64,000 nucleotides of DNA. Origin: Haloterrigena alkaliphila. GTDB lineage: Archaea > Halobacteriota > Halobacteria > Halobacteriales > Natrialbaceae. A program made the position numbers and the translations under genes. This document shows positions 1 to 8,630 of the stretch, one piece after another. The stretch spans positions 3,038,001-3,102,000 of the forward strand of contig NZ_CP071462.1 of NCBI RefSeq assembly GCF_017352155.2, in the 5' to 3' direction. The notes beneath the pieces are model-generated. The model saw only the letters and a program-made list of their open reading frames with translations. It had not been told where the DNA came from and made no database searches. The first letter of the stretch is position 1. Each line of letters starts with the position of its first letter.

Positions 1-415
1 GGATATCGAGGGTTATGGTCGTCTGATCCGTCGACGACGTGTTCGGTTTCGTTTTCATTGTAAGGGATATCCTACGCTATCTACTTATAGTTTATACCAT
101 ACTCGGGAGTAGCTTATATACTACTGTCCGTTCTCGATCGAGTTCGGCCGGACATCTCGAGACGGTTTCAACGGCAAGTCATCCGAGCGCGGCAGCCGTC
201 CCGCGAGGTCGGACTGGATACTGTCGGTATCCACGGACACTGCCAGTATCCAGTCGGTGACGTGTGATCGAACGGCTACCGTCTCGAGCCACCCTCCCCT
301 ACCAATTGATCCTCGATGTGACAGGCACAAGTCAGGCGACACTGTCGAAGCAGCTACATTCGAACTTCAATCTCTTCTCCGACCGATAACTCGACGAACG
401 GTTCAAAGCAGTAGG
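1..415. other. Gene-free left edge, 415 bp
   Basis: I see no convincing gene here. Positions 50-130 are clearly more AT-rich than the rest of the window, which would suit a promoter for a gene lying to the left. The short open frames in both strands lack haloarchaeal codon and amino-acid bias (no Asp/Glu enrichment) and resemble nothing I recognise. The downstream end abuts the stop codon of the minus-strand nuclease gene. Confidence 0.5.
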
Positions 416-1762
416 TTACAGGATCTCTCGAAGTATATGCTCGAGATTGCGCTCCAACTCCGAGGCCTGCAGAATCGTCACCGGGTTCTCGGCCTGTTCC
501 TCGAGCGAGGGTGACTCGTCGTCGCGGTCCTGCACGACGAGAAGCCCGTTCCACCCCGAGCCGAAGTAGTCCTCCTCGTCGGGACCGAAGACGTGCTCCT
601 CGTTGACTCGGAGGAATGCGAGGTACTCCAGCGTCTCCTTGATCCCCCGACGGATCGTGTCGACGTTGGTGCTATTTTTGACCTCGACGATCAGGTACTC
701 GTGCTGATCGTCGTTCTCGGAGATGATCTCGAGGACGATCACGTCCGGGCGGCCGGTATGATTTCTGAACTCCCGATCGAAGTAGTCGTTCGCGATCTCC
801 TGGGCCTCGAGTTGGACCTTGTCCGTCCGCGAGAGATGTTCCTCTTCTTCGTCGGGTTCCGCGACGAACGACAGGTTTCGATCGCCCGCGGAGTTGTCGT
901 GATAGAGGACGATTTCCTTCTCGTCTTCGAACCGCGCAACTTCTTGCCGTCCCGTCGCGATCGTCTTGTACGTCGGCTGGCTCCCCCGCAGTCGCTCGAG
1001 TGTCGCGACGAACCGGAAGAGGACGAACAGTTCGAACAGCGAGTCCTGATCGTCGGGCGCGATCGCCGTCTCCTCGAGTAGCTCACGGATCGCGTCGGCG
1101 TCTCCGTTGAACAGTCGCTCTCGAACTCTGAGGAGCGACGCGGCCTCGCGATACACGGCGTGGCGCGAATTCGCGGCGGTCGTGAGCATTCGTTCCGTCG
1201 GTTCGTAGGTGTCCGGGTCGCGAATTCGTCGGATGTGGACGTTTCGCTCGACGATGCGCTGGAGTTCGTCGATCAGATCCTCGCTTCCTTTCCACGTCTC
1301 CCGTACCCAGTCGTAGTCGCCGCGGAGGTACTCCTCGGCCTCGCGAATCGTCGTGTGGACGATCGAGATCAGTCGTTTGAGAACGATGTTCTCGGGGATG
1401 TCGTAATCGATCGTCCGATCGTCGCAGACGAAGACCGACCGGTCTCGGGGGTGTTCGGAATACCGCTTTTTGATCGTCTCGTTCCAGTTGATTCGGCCGT
1501 CGACCGTCCCGCGCCGGGTCCGTGACGTCGTCCGCGTTTCGGTTCGGATGCTCCGCAAGTGGGTGGAGAGGTCCCGCACGAAATCGACGACGTCGGATTT
1601 GAGGACGAAGTGCAGATCGAGAAGAAGTTCGTACTCCTCGAACCGCTCGTCCAACTGCTCGGGTTTGATCGACTCCGCCAGTTCGCGCTCGGGAAACGAG
1701 CCTCGCATCACGTGCGCGAGGATGTCCTCGGTCAGTTGATCGAGGAGTTCCTCCCTATTCAT
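416..1762 (-). CDS. McrC-like restriction nuclease subunit (PD-(D/E)XK)
   Basis: The product (448 aa) looks like the nuclease partner of a McrBC-type, modification-dependent restriction system. The N-terminal 150 residues are helical with the patch GRINWNETI followed by DIPENIVLKRL, which resembles the DUF2357/McrC 'stalk' region. The C-terminal third (about residues 335-400) carries a PD-(D/E)XK nuclease pattern: RPDVIVLEI, then YLIVEVKNS, giving the Asp and the E-x-K catalytic residues. The start codon overlaps the end of the upstream AAA+ gene by 8 bp, so the two are translationally coupled and should form one complex. Inferred role: cleaving foreign DNA with modified bases once the AAA+ motor has located it. 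The family name rests on motif recognition only. Confidence 0.72.
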   Translation of the reverse strand: MNREELLDQLTEDILAHVMRGSFPERELAESIKPEQLDERFEEYELLLDLHFVLKSDVVDFVRDLSTHLRSIRTETRTTSRTRRGTVDGRINWNETIKKRYSEHPRDRSVFVCDDRTIDYDIPENIVLKRLISIVHTTIREAEEYLRGDYDWVRETWKGSEDLIDELQRIVERNVHIRRIRDPDTYEPTERMLTTAANSRHAVYREAASLLRVRERLFNGDADAIRELLEETAIAPDDQDSLFELFVLFRFVATLERLRGSQPTYKTIATGRQEVARFEDEKEIVLYHDNSAGDRNLSFVAEPDEEEEHLSRTDKVQLEAQEIANDYFDREFRNHTGRPDVIVLEIISENDDQHEYLIVEVKNSTNVDTIRRGIKETLEYLAFLRVNEEHVFGPDEEDYFGSGWNGLLVVQDRDDESPSLEEQAENPVTILQASELERNLEHILREIL

Positions 1763-4028
1763 TCTCGGCCAGCGTGACCTGCAGCATCTCTCGAGCAGCC
1801 TGCTCGAGTAGCGAGTCGTCGATTTCCCTGACGGCCGCGATATCGCGGACGATCTGTCGTCGCTTCGGAACGCCCTCGAGTTGCGGGAAGATATAGCTGA
1901 TAACGGCCTGCGTGAGGTGGTACTCGAGGGCCGATTCGGGGTGCTGGTCCACGTACCGGAGGACGTCCTCCACGATCGCCGGTCCGATCGATCGCTCCTC
2001 GACGGCGTTGTTCGTCTCTCGCCAGACGCGGCCGACCGTCATCGCCACGTTTCGATCGGGGTCGAGTTCCCACGCGCTCGCGTACTCGTAGACGAGGTCC
2101 TCCAACTGACCGTCGTCCGCGGGGAGTTCGGGGGCTGGAACGCGAATAAACGCGAACCGTCGCATGAACGCGTAGCTCATCTCGTAGAGCGACGTCTTGT
2201 CGTAGGTGTTCATCGTCGCGAAGATCCGCCACGAGTCCGGCACGAGATACTGGTGGTCCGCCGGTGGTCCCGATAGGTCGTCCGTCGTCGTGAGTTCGAT
2301 CTCGCGACCGTTCCTGGTGTAGGGAAGTTGGACCGACTGCCCGGAGAGGAGCGTGAAGAGCTGTCCGAACGCCTTGTCGATGTCGGCGCGGTTGAGTTCG
2401 TCGATGACGATCAACTCGTTCGACTGGGTCTCCGTCCGAGTGTCCTTGAGTCGGTTGAGGACGATTCCGGGCGTGAACGCGAGGTCGTCACCGTCGGTCT
2501 CGCTCGATTCGGTCGGCATGTAGCCGCCGACGGTGTCGAACGTCGACCAGTCGGCGGTCGCCGTCGTCACCTCGTATCCCGAGTACAGATACGGGTAGTC
2601 GTCCGCGAGCGCCGAACTGACCCGGCGAGCGATCTCCGTCTTGCCGGTCCCCGGCGGTCCCGTCAGGAGGATGTGCTTGCCCGACCGAAGAGCCGTCGCG
2701 ATCCCTTCGAGAATCCGCTCGCCCTGGTCGTCAGGGAAGTACAGTCCCTCGAGCGTTTCGCCGGAGATCGCCCCTCGGTATGACTCGTGGACGTGAATCG
2801 TCGAGACCTCGGTCAGCGCCTCGGCCATCGCCGAGACGAGCGCGATCGGTCGGTCGCGCTCGTCGGTTCCGTCGTCGGCCCGGAACGTCGCGTGCATCGA
2901 CTGGACCGGGAACTCGGTTCCGGTAGCCTCGGCACAGATGTCGTTCGCCCGGTCGGTCGGGAGGCGATCGGTCGTCAGCGCGTCGGTTTCCCGATCGATC
3001 GTCGCAGTCGACTTTTCGGCGACCGATCGAGACGTATCGATCCGGTCGATCGAGCCCGCGAGGAAGAGTCGATCGAACGCCGCGACCAGCGGGAACGACT
3101 CGCCGTACTCGTGTTCGTCGCGCCACCACGGTTCGTCCTTCTCGAATCGACGCCCGAGGATTCCAACGCCGACGATACCGCCCGGTCGGGGACTGAGTTC
3201 CTCGTCCGACGGCTCCGCTCGAGCGTGGAGGACGGCAACGTCGCCTTCCGAGAGTTCGGCCCACCGGTCCCGGTGTTCTTCCGCGAACGAGACCGACCCG
3301 TATTCGACGGTCGTGAGCCAGTATTCCGGCGGGGCAGTGAACGCGTACACGGTTGGCGAGGCCGATCGAATGTGCGAGATCACCGGATGGTCGACGTTCG
3401 TTGGACGCGAATCTGGACCTGGTGTCTCCTCGTCCTCGTCGGCTGATTCGGTCGGGTAGAGCTTCTCACCGCGGATCTCCTCGATGAACGTTGGGATCGA
3501 ATCGTACTCCGAGAAGAACGTCGACCCGGTACGGTCGAATTTGATCCGAGCGAAGGTGTTGTTCGGCCAGCCGTTGTATCCAACCGTCTCCCAGAACTCC
3601 TCCCTGTCGAGCGTTGTCTCGTACACCGGATCGAGGAACATGACGTGCTGATACGAGTCGTCGGATACCTCGCCCCAGCCGATCGCTTCCGTAAACGCTG
3701 CGGCCGTCTCCTCGTCGAGAATCGTCGCGTGTTCGATCCGGGCGAGGAGGGTGTACTCGCCCCCGTAGTGACCGTCGCGATCCGCGAACAGGAGATAGTC
3801 ACCGGTGTCAGCGGCCTTCGACGCCGTATTTCCCCACACCCGAACCGTCTCGTGATCGAGCGGAATTTCACAGATATCCTCGAGACGGTCCCGCTGGACA
3901 CTCGTGACGACGGTCCGGTCGAAATTGATCCGAATCGGTCCCTCGTCGTCCGTCGTTATCGGCACCTGATAGACGGCCGGATCAGGAGCAGTAGAATCGC
4001 CAGACTGTTCACGTTCCCCAGACGTCAT
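1755..4028 (-). CDS. McrB-like AAA+ GTPase with two N-terminal EVE/PUA-like domains
   Basis: The product (757 aa) is the motor and recognition subunit of a McrBC-like type IV restriction system. The AAA+ module starts near residue 430: Walker A GPPGTGKTEIARR (about 455), Walker B LIVIDELNRADI (about 545), and the McrB signature MNTYDKTSLYEMSYAFMRR (about 610-630), where McrB has NTAD for guanine-nucleotide specificity. Ahead of it lie two PUA/EVE-fold candidates: residues 10-170 (GDYLLFADRDGHYGGEYTLL, then VMFLDPVYE) and residues 225-335 (YWLTTVEYGSVSFAEE, then LSEGDVAVLHAR). EVE-type domains in McrB homologues read modified bases. It is the first gene of a two-gene operon with the nuclease; 440 bp of gene-free DNA precede it. 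Confidence 0.8.
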   Translation of the reverse strand: MTSGEREQSGDSTAPDPAVYQVPITTDDEGPIRINFDRTVVTSVQRDRLEDICEIPLDHETVRVWGNTASKAADTGDYLLFADRDGHYGGEYTLLARIEHATILDEETAAAFTEAIGWGEVSDDSYQHVMFLDPVYETTLDREEFWETVGYNGWPNNTFARIKFDRTGSTFFSEYDSIPTFIEEIRGEKLYPTESADEDEETPGPDSRPTNVDHPVISHIRSASPTVYAFTAPPEYWLTTVEYGSVSFAEEHRDRWAELSEGDVAVLHARAEPSDEELSPRPGGIVGVGILGRRFEKDEPWWRDEHEYGESFPLVAAFDRLFLAGSIDRIDTSRSVAEKSTATIDRETDALTTDRLPTDRANDICAEATGTEFPVQSMHATFRADDGTDERDRPIALVSAMAEALTEVSTIHVHESYRGAISGETLEGLYFPDDQGERILEGIATALRSGKHILLTGPPGTGKTEIARRVSSALADDYPYLYSGYEVTTATADWSTFDTVGGYMPTESSETDGDDLAFTPGIVLNRLKDTRTETQSNELIVIDELNRADIDKAFGQLFTLLSGQSVQLPYTRNGREIELTTTDDLSGPPADHQYLVPDSWRIFATMNTYDKTSLYEMSYAFMRRFAFIRVPAPELPADDGQLEDLVYEYASAWELDPDRNVAMTVGRVWRETNNAVEERSIGPAIVEDVLRYVDQHPESALEYHLTQAVISYIFPQLEGVPKRRQIVRDIAAVREIDDSLLEQAAREMLQVTLAENE

Positions 4029-4470
4029 TGCTTGCTAAATCGAGACAGTGCCGTCCCATAAATCCTGTTGCACCGTCGAAAGAGGAGTGCCGTCCAGCGC
4101 CTGACACGCGTGCAGGTCAGTTCTCGGAACGCCGTAGCGAACTGGACGACGATATCGAAAACTCGAGGTGTCGTTTAAAGTACAAATAACCACCTACTGA
4201 CGCAAAAGTAACCAGAACACTCATTGTGGCGCATGTTGTCCATTGACACAGCCGCTCGAAGAGCGGCTACCGGACGGATTCGAGCCCGTCCGGAATCACT
4301 GAGTTACTCGATCCCACAGGGCCCTTCGGCCCTGTTAAACCGAGTTCAGAATCTGGTGTGAGAAATTATCTGCGCACGGTCAGAGACGGCTGCCGACCCG
4401 CTGTTGCATCCAATCGACCCGATCGCGGTAGAGAGTAACCCTTTTGCGGGACCCCCGCACACGTCGGAGT
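4029..4470. other. Gene-free stretch with three consecutive hairpins
   Basis: No open frame here looks real. Between 4250 and 4335 there are three stable stem-loops in a row: an 8-bp stem with loop GAA (4250-4268), an 8-bp stem CCGGACGG/CCGTCCGG with an 8-nt loop (4270-4293), and an 8-bp stem ACAGGGCC/GGCCCTGT with loop CTTC (4316-4335). This could be a structured RNA, a remnant of an IS200/IS605-type element end, or a terminator cluster. The promoter of the DUF5785-like gene must lie in the last 100 bp. Confidence 0.55.
4250..4335. repeat. Triple stem-loop array (candidate structured RNA or IS end remnant)
   Basis: Three perfect 8-bp stems are seen at 4250-4257/4261-4268, 4270-4277/4286-4293 and 4316-4323/4328-4335. 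The first two are separated by a single base. No tRNA fold fits. IS200/IS605 elements carry terminal hairpins, so a mobile-element remnant is plausible, but no tnpA or tnpB fragment is visible on either side. Confidence 0.55.
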
Positions 4471-4797
4471 ATGAGCAGCAACTGGCCGGTCGATCCGGAC
4501 GGCGAGGAGGGCAGCGAGGGGATGCGCAAGTACGACATGCGGATCATCGCGGACAAGGTCGACGAGGGAGAGGACTTTCCGATGAACCGCGACGAGTTCG
4601 TCGCGGAGTATGGCGACTACCCGATCCGGATCAACCACGAGAAGGTCGTCGCGCTCAGCGAAATCTTCGAGTACGTCGAACCCGAGGAGTTCGAGACGAT
4701 GGTCGACATGCACAAGGCCGTCGGCGCGGCGATGCGCGCCGGCGACTTCTGGGAGTACCACCCGCAGGGTGCCGATCCCGAGAACAAACACGCCTGA
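4471..4797 (+). CDS. DUF5785-like haloarchaeal protein
   Basis: This is a short acidic protein (108 aa) that begins with NWPVDPDGEEGSEGMRKYDM and contains the segment DFPMNRDEFVAEYGDYPIRI. This is the pattern I associate with the haloarchaeal family DUF5785; no biochemical function is known to me. I chose the ATG at 4471 because it gives the family-like N-terminus and the upstream in-frame residues are basic and untypical. There are no membrane segments or signal peptide. A 19-bp tandem repeat starts inside its stop codon, which may form its 3' untranslated region. Confidence 0.8.
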   Translation: MSSNWPVDPDGEEGSEGMRKYDMRIIADKVDEGEDFPMNRDEFVAEYGDYPIRINHEKVVALSEIFEYVEPEEFETMVDMHKAVGAAMRAGDFWEYHPQGADPENKHA

Positions 4798-4852
4798 GAC
4801 ACGGACCCACGCTCGAGACACGGACCCACGCTCGAGACACGGACCCACGCTC
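4796..4852. repeat. Three perfect 19-bp tandem repeats
   Basis: The unit GAGACACGGACCCACGCTC occurs three times without a mismatch (4796-4814, 4815-4833, 4834-4852), followed by a degenerate fourth partial copy. The first unit begins in the stop codon of the upstream gene. The array fills most of the space between the stop and the next promoter and is probably variable between strains. Confidence 0.9.
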
Positions 4853-4949
4853 GAGGCGCGACTCGAGTCCCGCAACCCGTTTCTCGCAGTGCATCACGAA
4901 TCTGGATTACGTATCACTTATACGATGGCGTTCGAAAGGGTCACTCACC

Positions 4950-5711
4950 GTGACTAATACGCAGGTTACGCTCGTTCAGATCGACAACTACGGGCCGTGG
5001 ACGGTGACGCCCGAGCCTCGTCGGGAAGCCGACCTCCAGACCATGCAGTCCCGGCTCTACGCCGACATCTCGCAGTTCGTCGGGAACCGCGACGGCTACA
5101 CGTTCTTCACGCGATTCGACAACATGATCGCCGTCACGAACGGCGTCTCGATGGACGACCACGCGCTCCTCCAGGAGTCCGTCGGTAACCGGTATCCCGT
5201 GACGCTCAGCCTCGGCGTCGCGACCGGCACCTCGCCGGTGCAGGCGCTGGCCGACGCGACCACCCGCGTCCAGGAAGCCGGCAGCGCACAGGACAAGGAT
5301 CGGCGGGAGTGTCTCGAGGGTCGGGTCGTCGAGGACCCGCACCGGAGCGACGACGACGTCCAGATCGCCCACTTCGACGTCATCGACGCGACCGGCAACT
5401 ACACCGACGAACTGAACGCCTTCGACACGTTCATCGAGATCGAGCAGGGGTACGCCGAACTGATGCGCCACATGCGCTACGCCCACGACAGCCTCTCCTT
5501 CTTCGTCGGCGGCGACAACGTCATCGTCGTCTGTCCCGACCTCGAGGAGGCGGCCTACGAGGAGGCCATCCGCCACGTCGAGGAGGCCGTCGACGTCGAA
5601 CTGCAGGTCGGCGTCGGCCGCGGGAAGAGCGCCCACGAGGCCGGCTTCGCCGCGAAACACGCCCTCGAGACCTGTCGCGCCGACGGGACCCGCGTCGAAC
5701 TCGACTGGTAG
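4950..5711 (+). CDS. arfA: GTP cyclohydrolase III
   Basis: The enzyme (253 aa) hydrolyses GTP to 2-amino-5-formylamino-6-ribosylamino-4(3H)-pyrimidinone 5'-phosphate, the first archaeal step towards riboflavin/F420 (and, in some archaea, pterin) precursors. The N-terminus TQVTLVQIDNYGPWTVTPEP is characteristic of the family, as is the central FFVGGDNVIVVCPD (about residues 180-193), which matches the GGDN phosphate/metal-binding motif. Length agrees with the family (about 250 aa). I chose the GTG at 4950 because the longer frame upstream runs through the preceding gene and tandem repeat with no homology. It acts in the cytoplasm and appears to be a single-gene unit. Confidence 0.93.
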   Translation: MTNTQVTLVQIDNYGPWTVTPEPRREADLQTMQSRLYADISQFVGNRDGYTFFTRFDNMIAVTNGVSMDDHALLQESVGNRYPVTLSLGVATGTSPVQALADATTRVQEAGSAQDKDRRECLEGRVVEDPHRSDDDVQIAHFDVIDATGNYTDELNAFDTFIEIEQGYAELMRHMRYAHDSLSFFVGGDNVIVVCPDLEEAAYEEAIRHVEEAVDVELQVGVGRGKSAHEAGFAAKHALETCRADGTRVELDW

Positions 5712-5826
5712 CCGAGCCACGACCCGGCGGTACGGGCCTCGAGAACGCGAATCTCGAAACTTCGAGACGAACTCGCTTAAACGTAGCGGGGGTAGCTTTT
5801 AGCACGTGAGCGGCCATTGGTCGCAC

Positions 5827-6441
5827 ATGGAATCGGAACTGTCGGTCAGGGACGTCCTGACGACCGAATACGTCGGCGTCAGCGAGTCAGACACCGTTCG
5901 CGGCGCCGTCCAACTCATGCGCGAGGAGCGCGCGAGTTGCGTCCTCGTCGTCCGCGGGACGGAGCCGGTCGGGATCATGACCGAGTGGGACGTACTCGGC
6001 GTCGTCGCCGACGACCGAACGCCGGGCGAGACGACCGTCGGCGACGTGATGACCTCGCCCGTCATCTCGTTCGGGCCGGACCGGTCGCTCACCGACGCCG
6101 CCACCACGATGGCCCGCGAGAACATCCGCAACGTCGTGGTCGAGGACGAAGACGGCGTGCTGGGGCTCGTGACCCAGCGGGACGTCATCGCCGCCGCGGG
6201 CTCGTTCCAGGCGACCATGACCCCGACGCGCTCGAGCGACGTCGCCCTCGAGGGAAACCGACCGAACGACGATCGCGCCCCGCAGCCGACGAGCGCGTCT
6301 GACGAGGACGAATCGCGAATGATGGCCAACGGCGGCGACGAGTACACGACCCAGGGCGTTTGCGAGGCCTGTGGTTCGCTCGCGGACGCGCTGTGGGACG
6401 CCAACGGCCAGCTGGTCTGTGCTGACTGCCGAACGGTGTGA
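5827..6441 (+). CDS. CBS-domain pair protein with C-terminal zinc ribbon
   Basis: The product (204 aa) has two CBS repeats: residues 1-60 (SVRDVLTTEYVGVSESDTV, then GIMTEWDVLG) and residues 65-125 (VGDVMTSPVISFGPDRSL, then GLVTQRDVIA). A Ser/Asp-rich linker follows, then a C-terminal treble-clef-like zinc ribbon, CEACGSLADALW with a second pair CADC (C-x2-C-x15-C-x2-C). CBS pairs bind adenine nucleotides or S-adenosyl ligands and usually regulate a partner; the partner here is unknown. The ATG at 5827 is preferred to a GTG seven codons upstream because it gives the typical MxSELSV start. A T-rich stretch at about 5790-5800 may be the TATA element. Confidence 0.85.
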   Translation: MESELSVRDVLTTEYVGVSESDTVRGAVQLMREERASCVLVVRGTEPVGIMTEWDVLGVVADDRTPGETTVGDVMTSPVISFGPDRSLTDAATTMARENIRNVVVEDEDGVLGLVTQRDVIAAAGSFQATMTPTRSSDVALEGNRPNDDRAPQPTSASDEDESRMMANGGDEYTTQGVCEACGSLADALWDANGQLVCADCRTV

Positions 6442-6586
6442 CCGCCCCGCCCAGTTGTCGAACACTCTCTCCGCTCGCCGTCGGAAGTTCGAAACCGGAT
6501 CAACACCAGTGCGCCGTGTCAACAGTCACCGACAGAGATCTCTCCGATAGAAAGACCTTTCGGGTGCCGCGGTGCACGCTTCGATA

Positions 6587-7813
6587 ATGATCGAGACCCT
6601 CGACGACTTGGACGTCGAAGGGACCACCGTCGGCGTCCGCGTCGACGTCAACAGCCCCATCGGCGACGACGGTACCCTCGCCGACGACGCCCGACTGCGC
6701 GCCCACGTCGACACGCTCTCGGAACTGCTCGAGCGTGGCGGCCGGGTCGCCGTCCTCGCCCATCAGGGTCGCCCCGGCGGTGACGACTTCGTCTCCCTCG
6801 AGTCCCACGCCGAGCGCCTCTCGGAACTGCTCGGACACCCCGTCGACTACGTGGACGCGACGTTCGGCGCCACCGCCCGCGAATCCGTCAGGACCCTCGG
6901 GAACGGCGACTGCGTCGTTCTCGAGAACACGCGCTTCTACAGCGAGGAGTACATGGAGTTCGAACCCGATCGCGCCGCCGAGACCCACCTCGTGGAAGGG
7001 CTGGCGCCGGTGCTCGACGCTTACGTCAACGACGCCTTCGCCGCGGCCCACCGCTCTCAGCCCTCGCTGGTCGGCTTCCCCACCGTTCTACCCGGCTACG
7101 CCGGCCGCGTGATGGAGGCCGAACTCGACGTACTGGGGTCGATCGAGGAGACCCCCGAACCGCGCGTCTACGTCCTCGGCGGCGCGAAGGTTTCCGATTC
7201 GATCGACGTCGCCTGGTCGGTCCTCGAGAAGGGGCTGGCCGACCACGTTCTGACCGCCGGCGTCGTCGGCAACGTTTTCCTCATCGCCGACGGCGTCGAT
7301 CTGGGCGACGCCAGTTCCGACTTCATCTACGATCAGGGCTACTGGGACGAGATCGACCGCGCGGCCGATCTGCTCGACGCCCACGGCGAGCACATCGCGC
7401 TCCCGCGGGACGTCGCGGTCGAGCGCGACGGCGACCGCCACGAACTCGGCGTCAACGCCCTCCCCCCCGAGAACGAGGAGGCCGCCATGGACATCGGCGA
7501 GTCGACGCTCGCCTACTACGAGCGCATTCTCGAGGACGCGGGCACGGTCATCCTCAACGGGCCGGCCGGCGTCTTCGAGGACGAGAACTTCGAGACGGGA
7601 ACCCGCCGACTCTACGGGGCCGCGACCGACGTCGACACGAGCATCGTCGGCGGCGGCGACACCGCCTCCGCGCTCCGCCGACTCGGCGTCGAGGGCTTCT
7701 CCCACGTCAGCACCGGCGGCGGCGCCGCCCTCCGGATGCTCACCGCGGAACCGCTGCCCGCCGTGACGGCACTCGAGGATGGTCCAAAGCAACAACAGCC
7801 AGCCGACGATTGA
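6587..7813 (+). CDS. pgk: Phosphoglycerate kinase
   Basis: This glycolysis/gluconeogenesis enzyme (408 aa) interconverts 1,3-bisphosphoglycerate plus ADP with 3-phosphoglycerate plus ATP. Diagnostic motifs are RVDVNSPIGDDGTL (about residues 19-32, substrate-binding Arg and Asp/Asn), LENTRFYSEE (about 110), VNDAFAAAHRSQPS (about 147), GGAKVSDSIDV (about 198) and the nucleotide-domain glycine loops VGGGDTASALRRLG and STGGGAALRML near the C-terminus. Length matches archaeal PGK. The ATG at 6587 is taken instead of the GTG five codons upstream. Its 3' end overlaps the following acetyltransferase gene by 35 bp, so the two are probably co-transcribed. Confidence 0.97.
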   Translation: MIETLDDLDVEGTTVGVRVDVNSPIGDDGTLADDARLRAHVDTLSELLERGGRVAVLAHQGRPGGDDFVSLESHAERLSELLGHPVDYVDATFGATARESVRTLGNGDCVVLENTRFYSEEYMEFEPDRAAETHLVEGLAPVLDAYVNDAFAAAHRSQPSLVGFPTVLPGYAGRVMEAELDVLGSIEETPEPRVYVLGGAKVSDSIDVAWSVLEKGLADHVLTAGVVGNVFLIADGVDLGDASSDFIYDQGYWDEIDRAADLLDAHGEHIALPRDVAVERDGDRHELGVNALPPENEEAAMDIGESTLAYYERILEDAGTVILNGPAGVFEDENFETGTRRLYGAATDVDTSIVGGGDTASALRRLGVEGFSHVSTGGGAALRMLTAEPLPAVTALEDGPKQQQPADD

Positions 7814-8300
7814 ACACGCCTCCTCGAGCGACATCGAGGCGGTCGCGGACCTGTGGGTCCAGTTGGCCCGCGATCAGCGCGCCTACGACTCCTACGTCCG
7901 GGCCGACGCCAACCGCGAGACGATGCGGGATACCCTCACGGCCCATCAGATCAACGAGAGTCTCCTCGTCGCCCGCGTCGACGGCGAGATCGTCGGCTTC
8001 GCGTCGTACTCCATCGAGCGCGGATCGCTCGAACTCGAGGCCACCCGGGGTCTCCTCTCGAACATCTACGTCGAACCCGCCTACCGCGACCGGGGCATCG
8101 GCGAGGCGCTGCTCGAGACCGTCGAGGAGGAACTGGCCGCCAACGGGGCGGAGGCCGCCGTCCTCGAGGTGATGGCCGAGAACGGAGCCGCGCGCCGATT
8201 CTACGAGCGACAGGGGTACGAGACCTACCGGATCGCGATGGAGCGGGACCTCGAGGACGAGCGATCAGAAAGCGATACACACTCAAAGGAGGACGGCTAA
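7779..8300 (+). CDS. GNAT family N-acetyltransferase
   Basis: The product (173 aa) is a single GNAT domain that transfers an acetyl group from acetyl-CoA to an unidentified amine. Motif A is clear: LSNIYVEPAYRDRGIGEALL (about residues 88-107), with the R-x-x-G-I-G pyrophosphate-binding loop. Motif B follows as VMAENGAARRFYERQGYE (about 130-147). It begins inside the pgk coding sequence in another frame, so it is likely translated from the pgk mRNA. The C-terminal tail after residue 155 is charged and probably disordered. Substrate cannot be inferred; protein N-terminal (RimI-like) or small-molecule acetylation are both possible. Confidence 0.88.
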   Translation: MVQSNNSQPTIEHASSSDIEAVADLWVQLARDQRAYDSYVRADANRETMRDTLTAHQINESLLVARVDGEIVGFASYSIERGSLELEATRGLLSNIYVEPAYRDRGIGEALLETVEEELAANGAEAAVLEVMAENGAARRFYERQGYETYRIAMERDLEDERSESDTHSKEDG

Positions 8301-8311
8301 CACGGACTCGC

Positions 8312-8385
8312 GCCAGGGGAGCATGGGTGGTTCATGCACTCGACTTGTAATCGAGACTCCCGGGGTTCAAATCCCCGCCCTGGCT
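8312..8385 (+). tRNA. tRNA-Thr (anticodon TGT)
   Basis: A complete cloverleaf can be folded: acceptor GCCAGGG/CCCTGGC, D-arm from GCATGGGTGGTTCATGC, anticodon stem CTCGA/TCGAG around loop CTTGTAA (anticodon TGT), and T-arm CGGGG-TTCAAAT-CCCCG. The discriminator base is T at 8385. No intron is seen and CCA is not encoded. Confidence 0.95.
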
Positions 8386-8630
8386 TCCTTGTTGTGATTG
8401 AATCCGTGAGCGACGCCGAACAGCCGAGTTCTCGAGAGTGAACGAAGCGAACGATCGAGCGGGTGAGTGGGAAACCCGCTTCAGACGATTCGAATTGCCC
8501 GTTCCGGTTGCTTATTGAAGTCCGAACATATCAACCACGAATCCGGAGGGAGCGACACCTGATAGCCGTTTTGACCGGTTCGCTAACACGTGGCCATGAA
8601 GACTAATGAGCGATCATCGAAATCGGTGGT

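Noticed and set aside
4404-4949. N-terminal extension of the GTP cyclohydrolase III frame
   Set aside because: The 182 extra codons run through the DUF5785-like gene in another frame and through the 19-bp repeats; the family N-terminus begins at the GTG at 4950.
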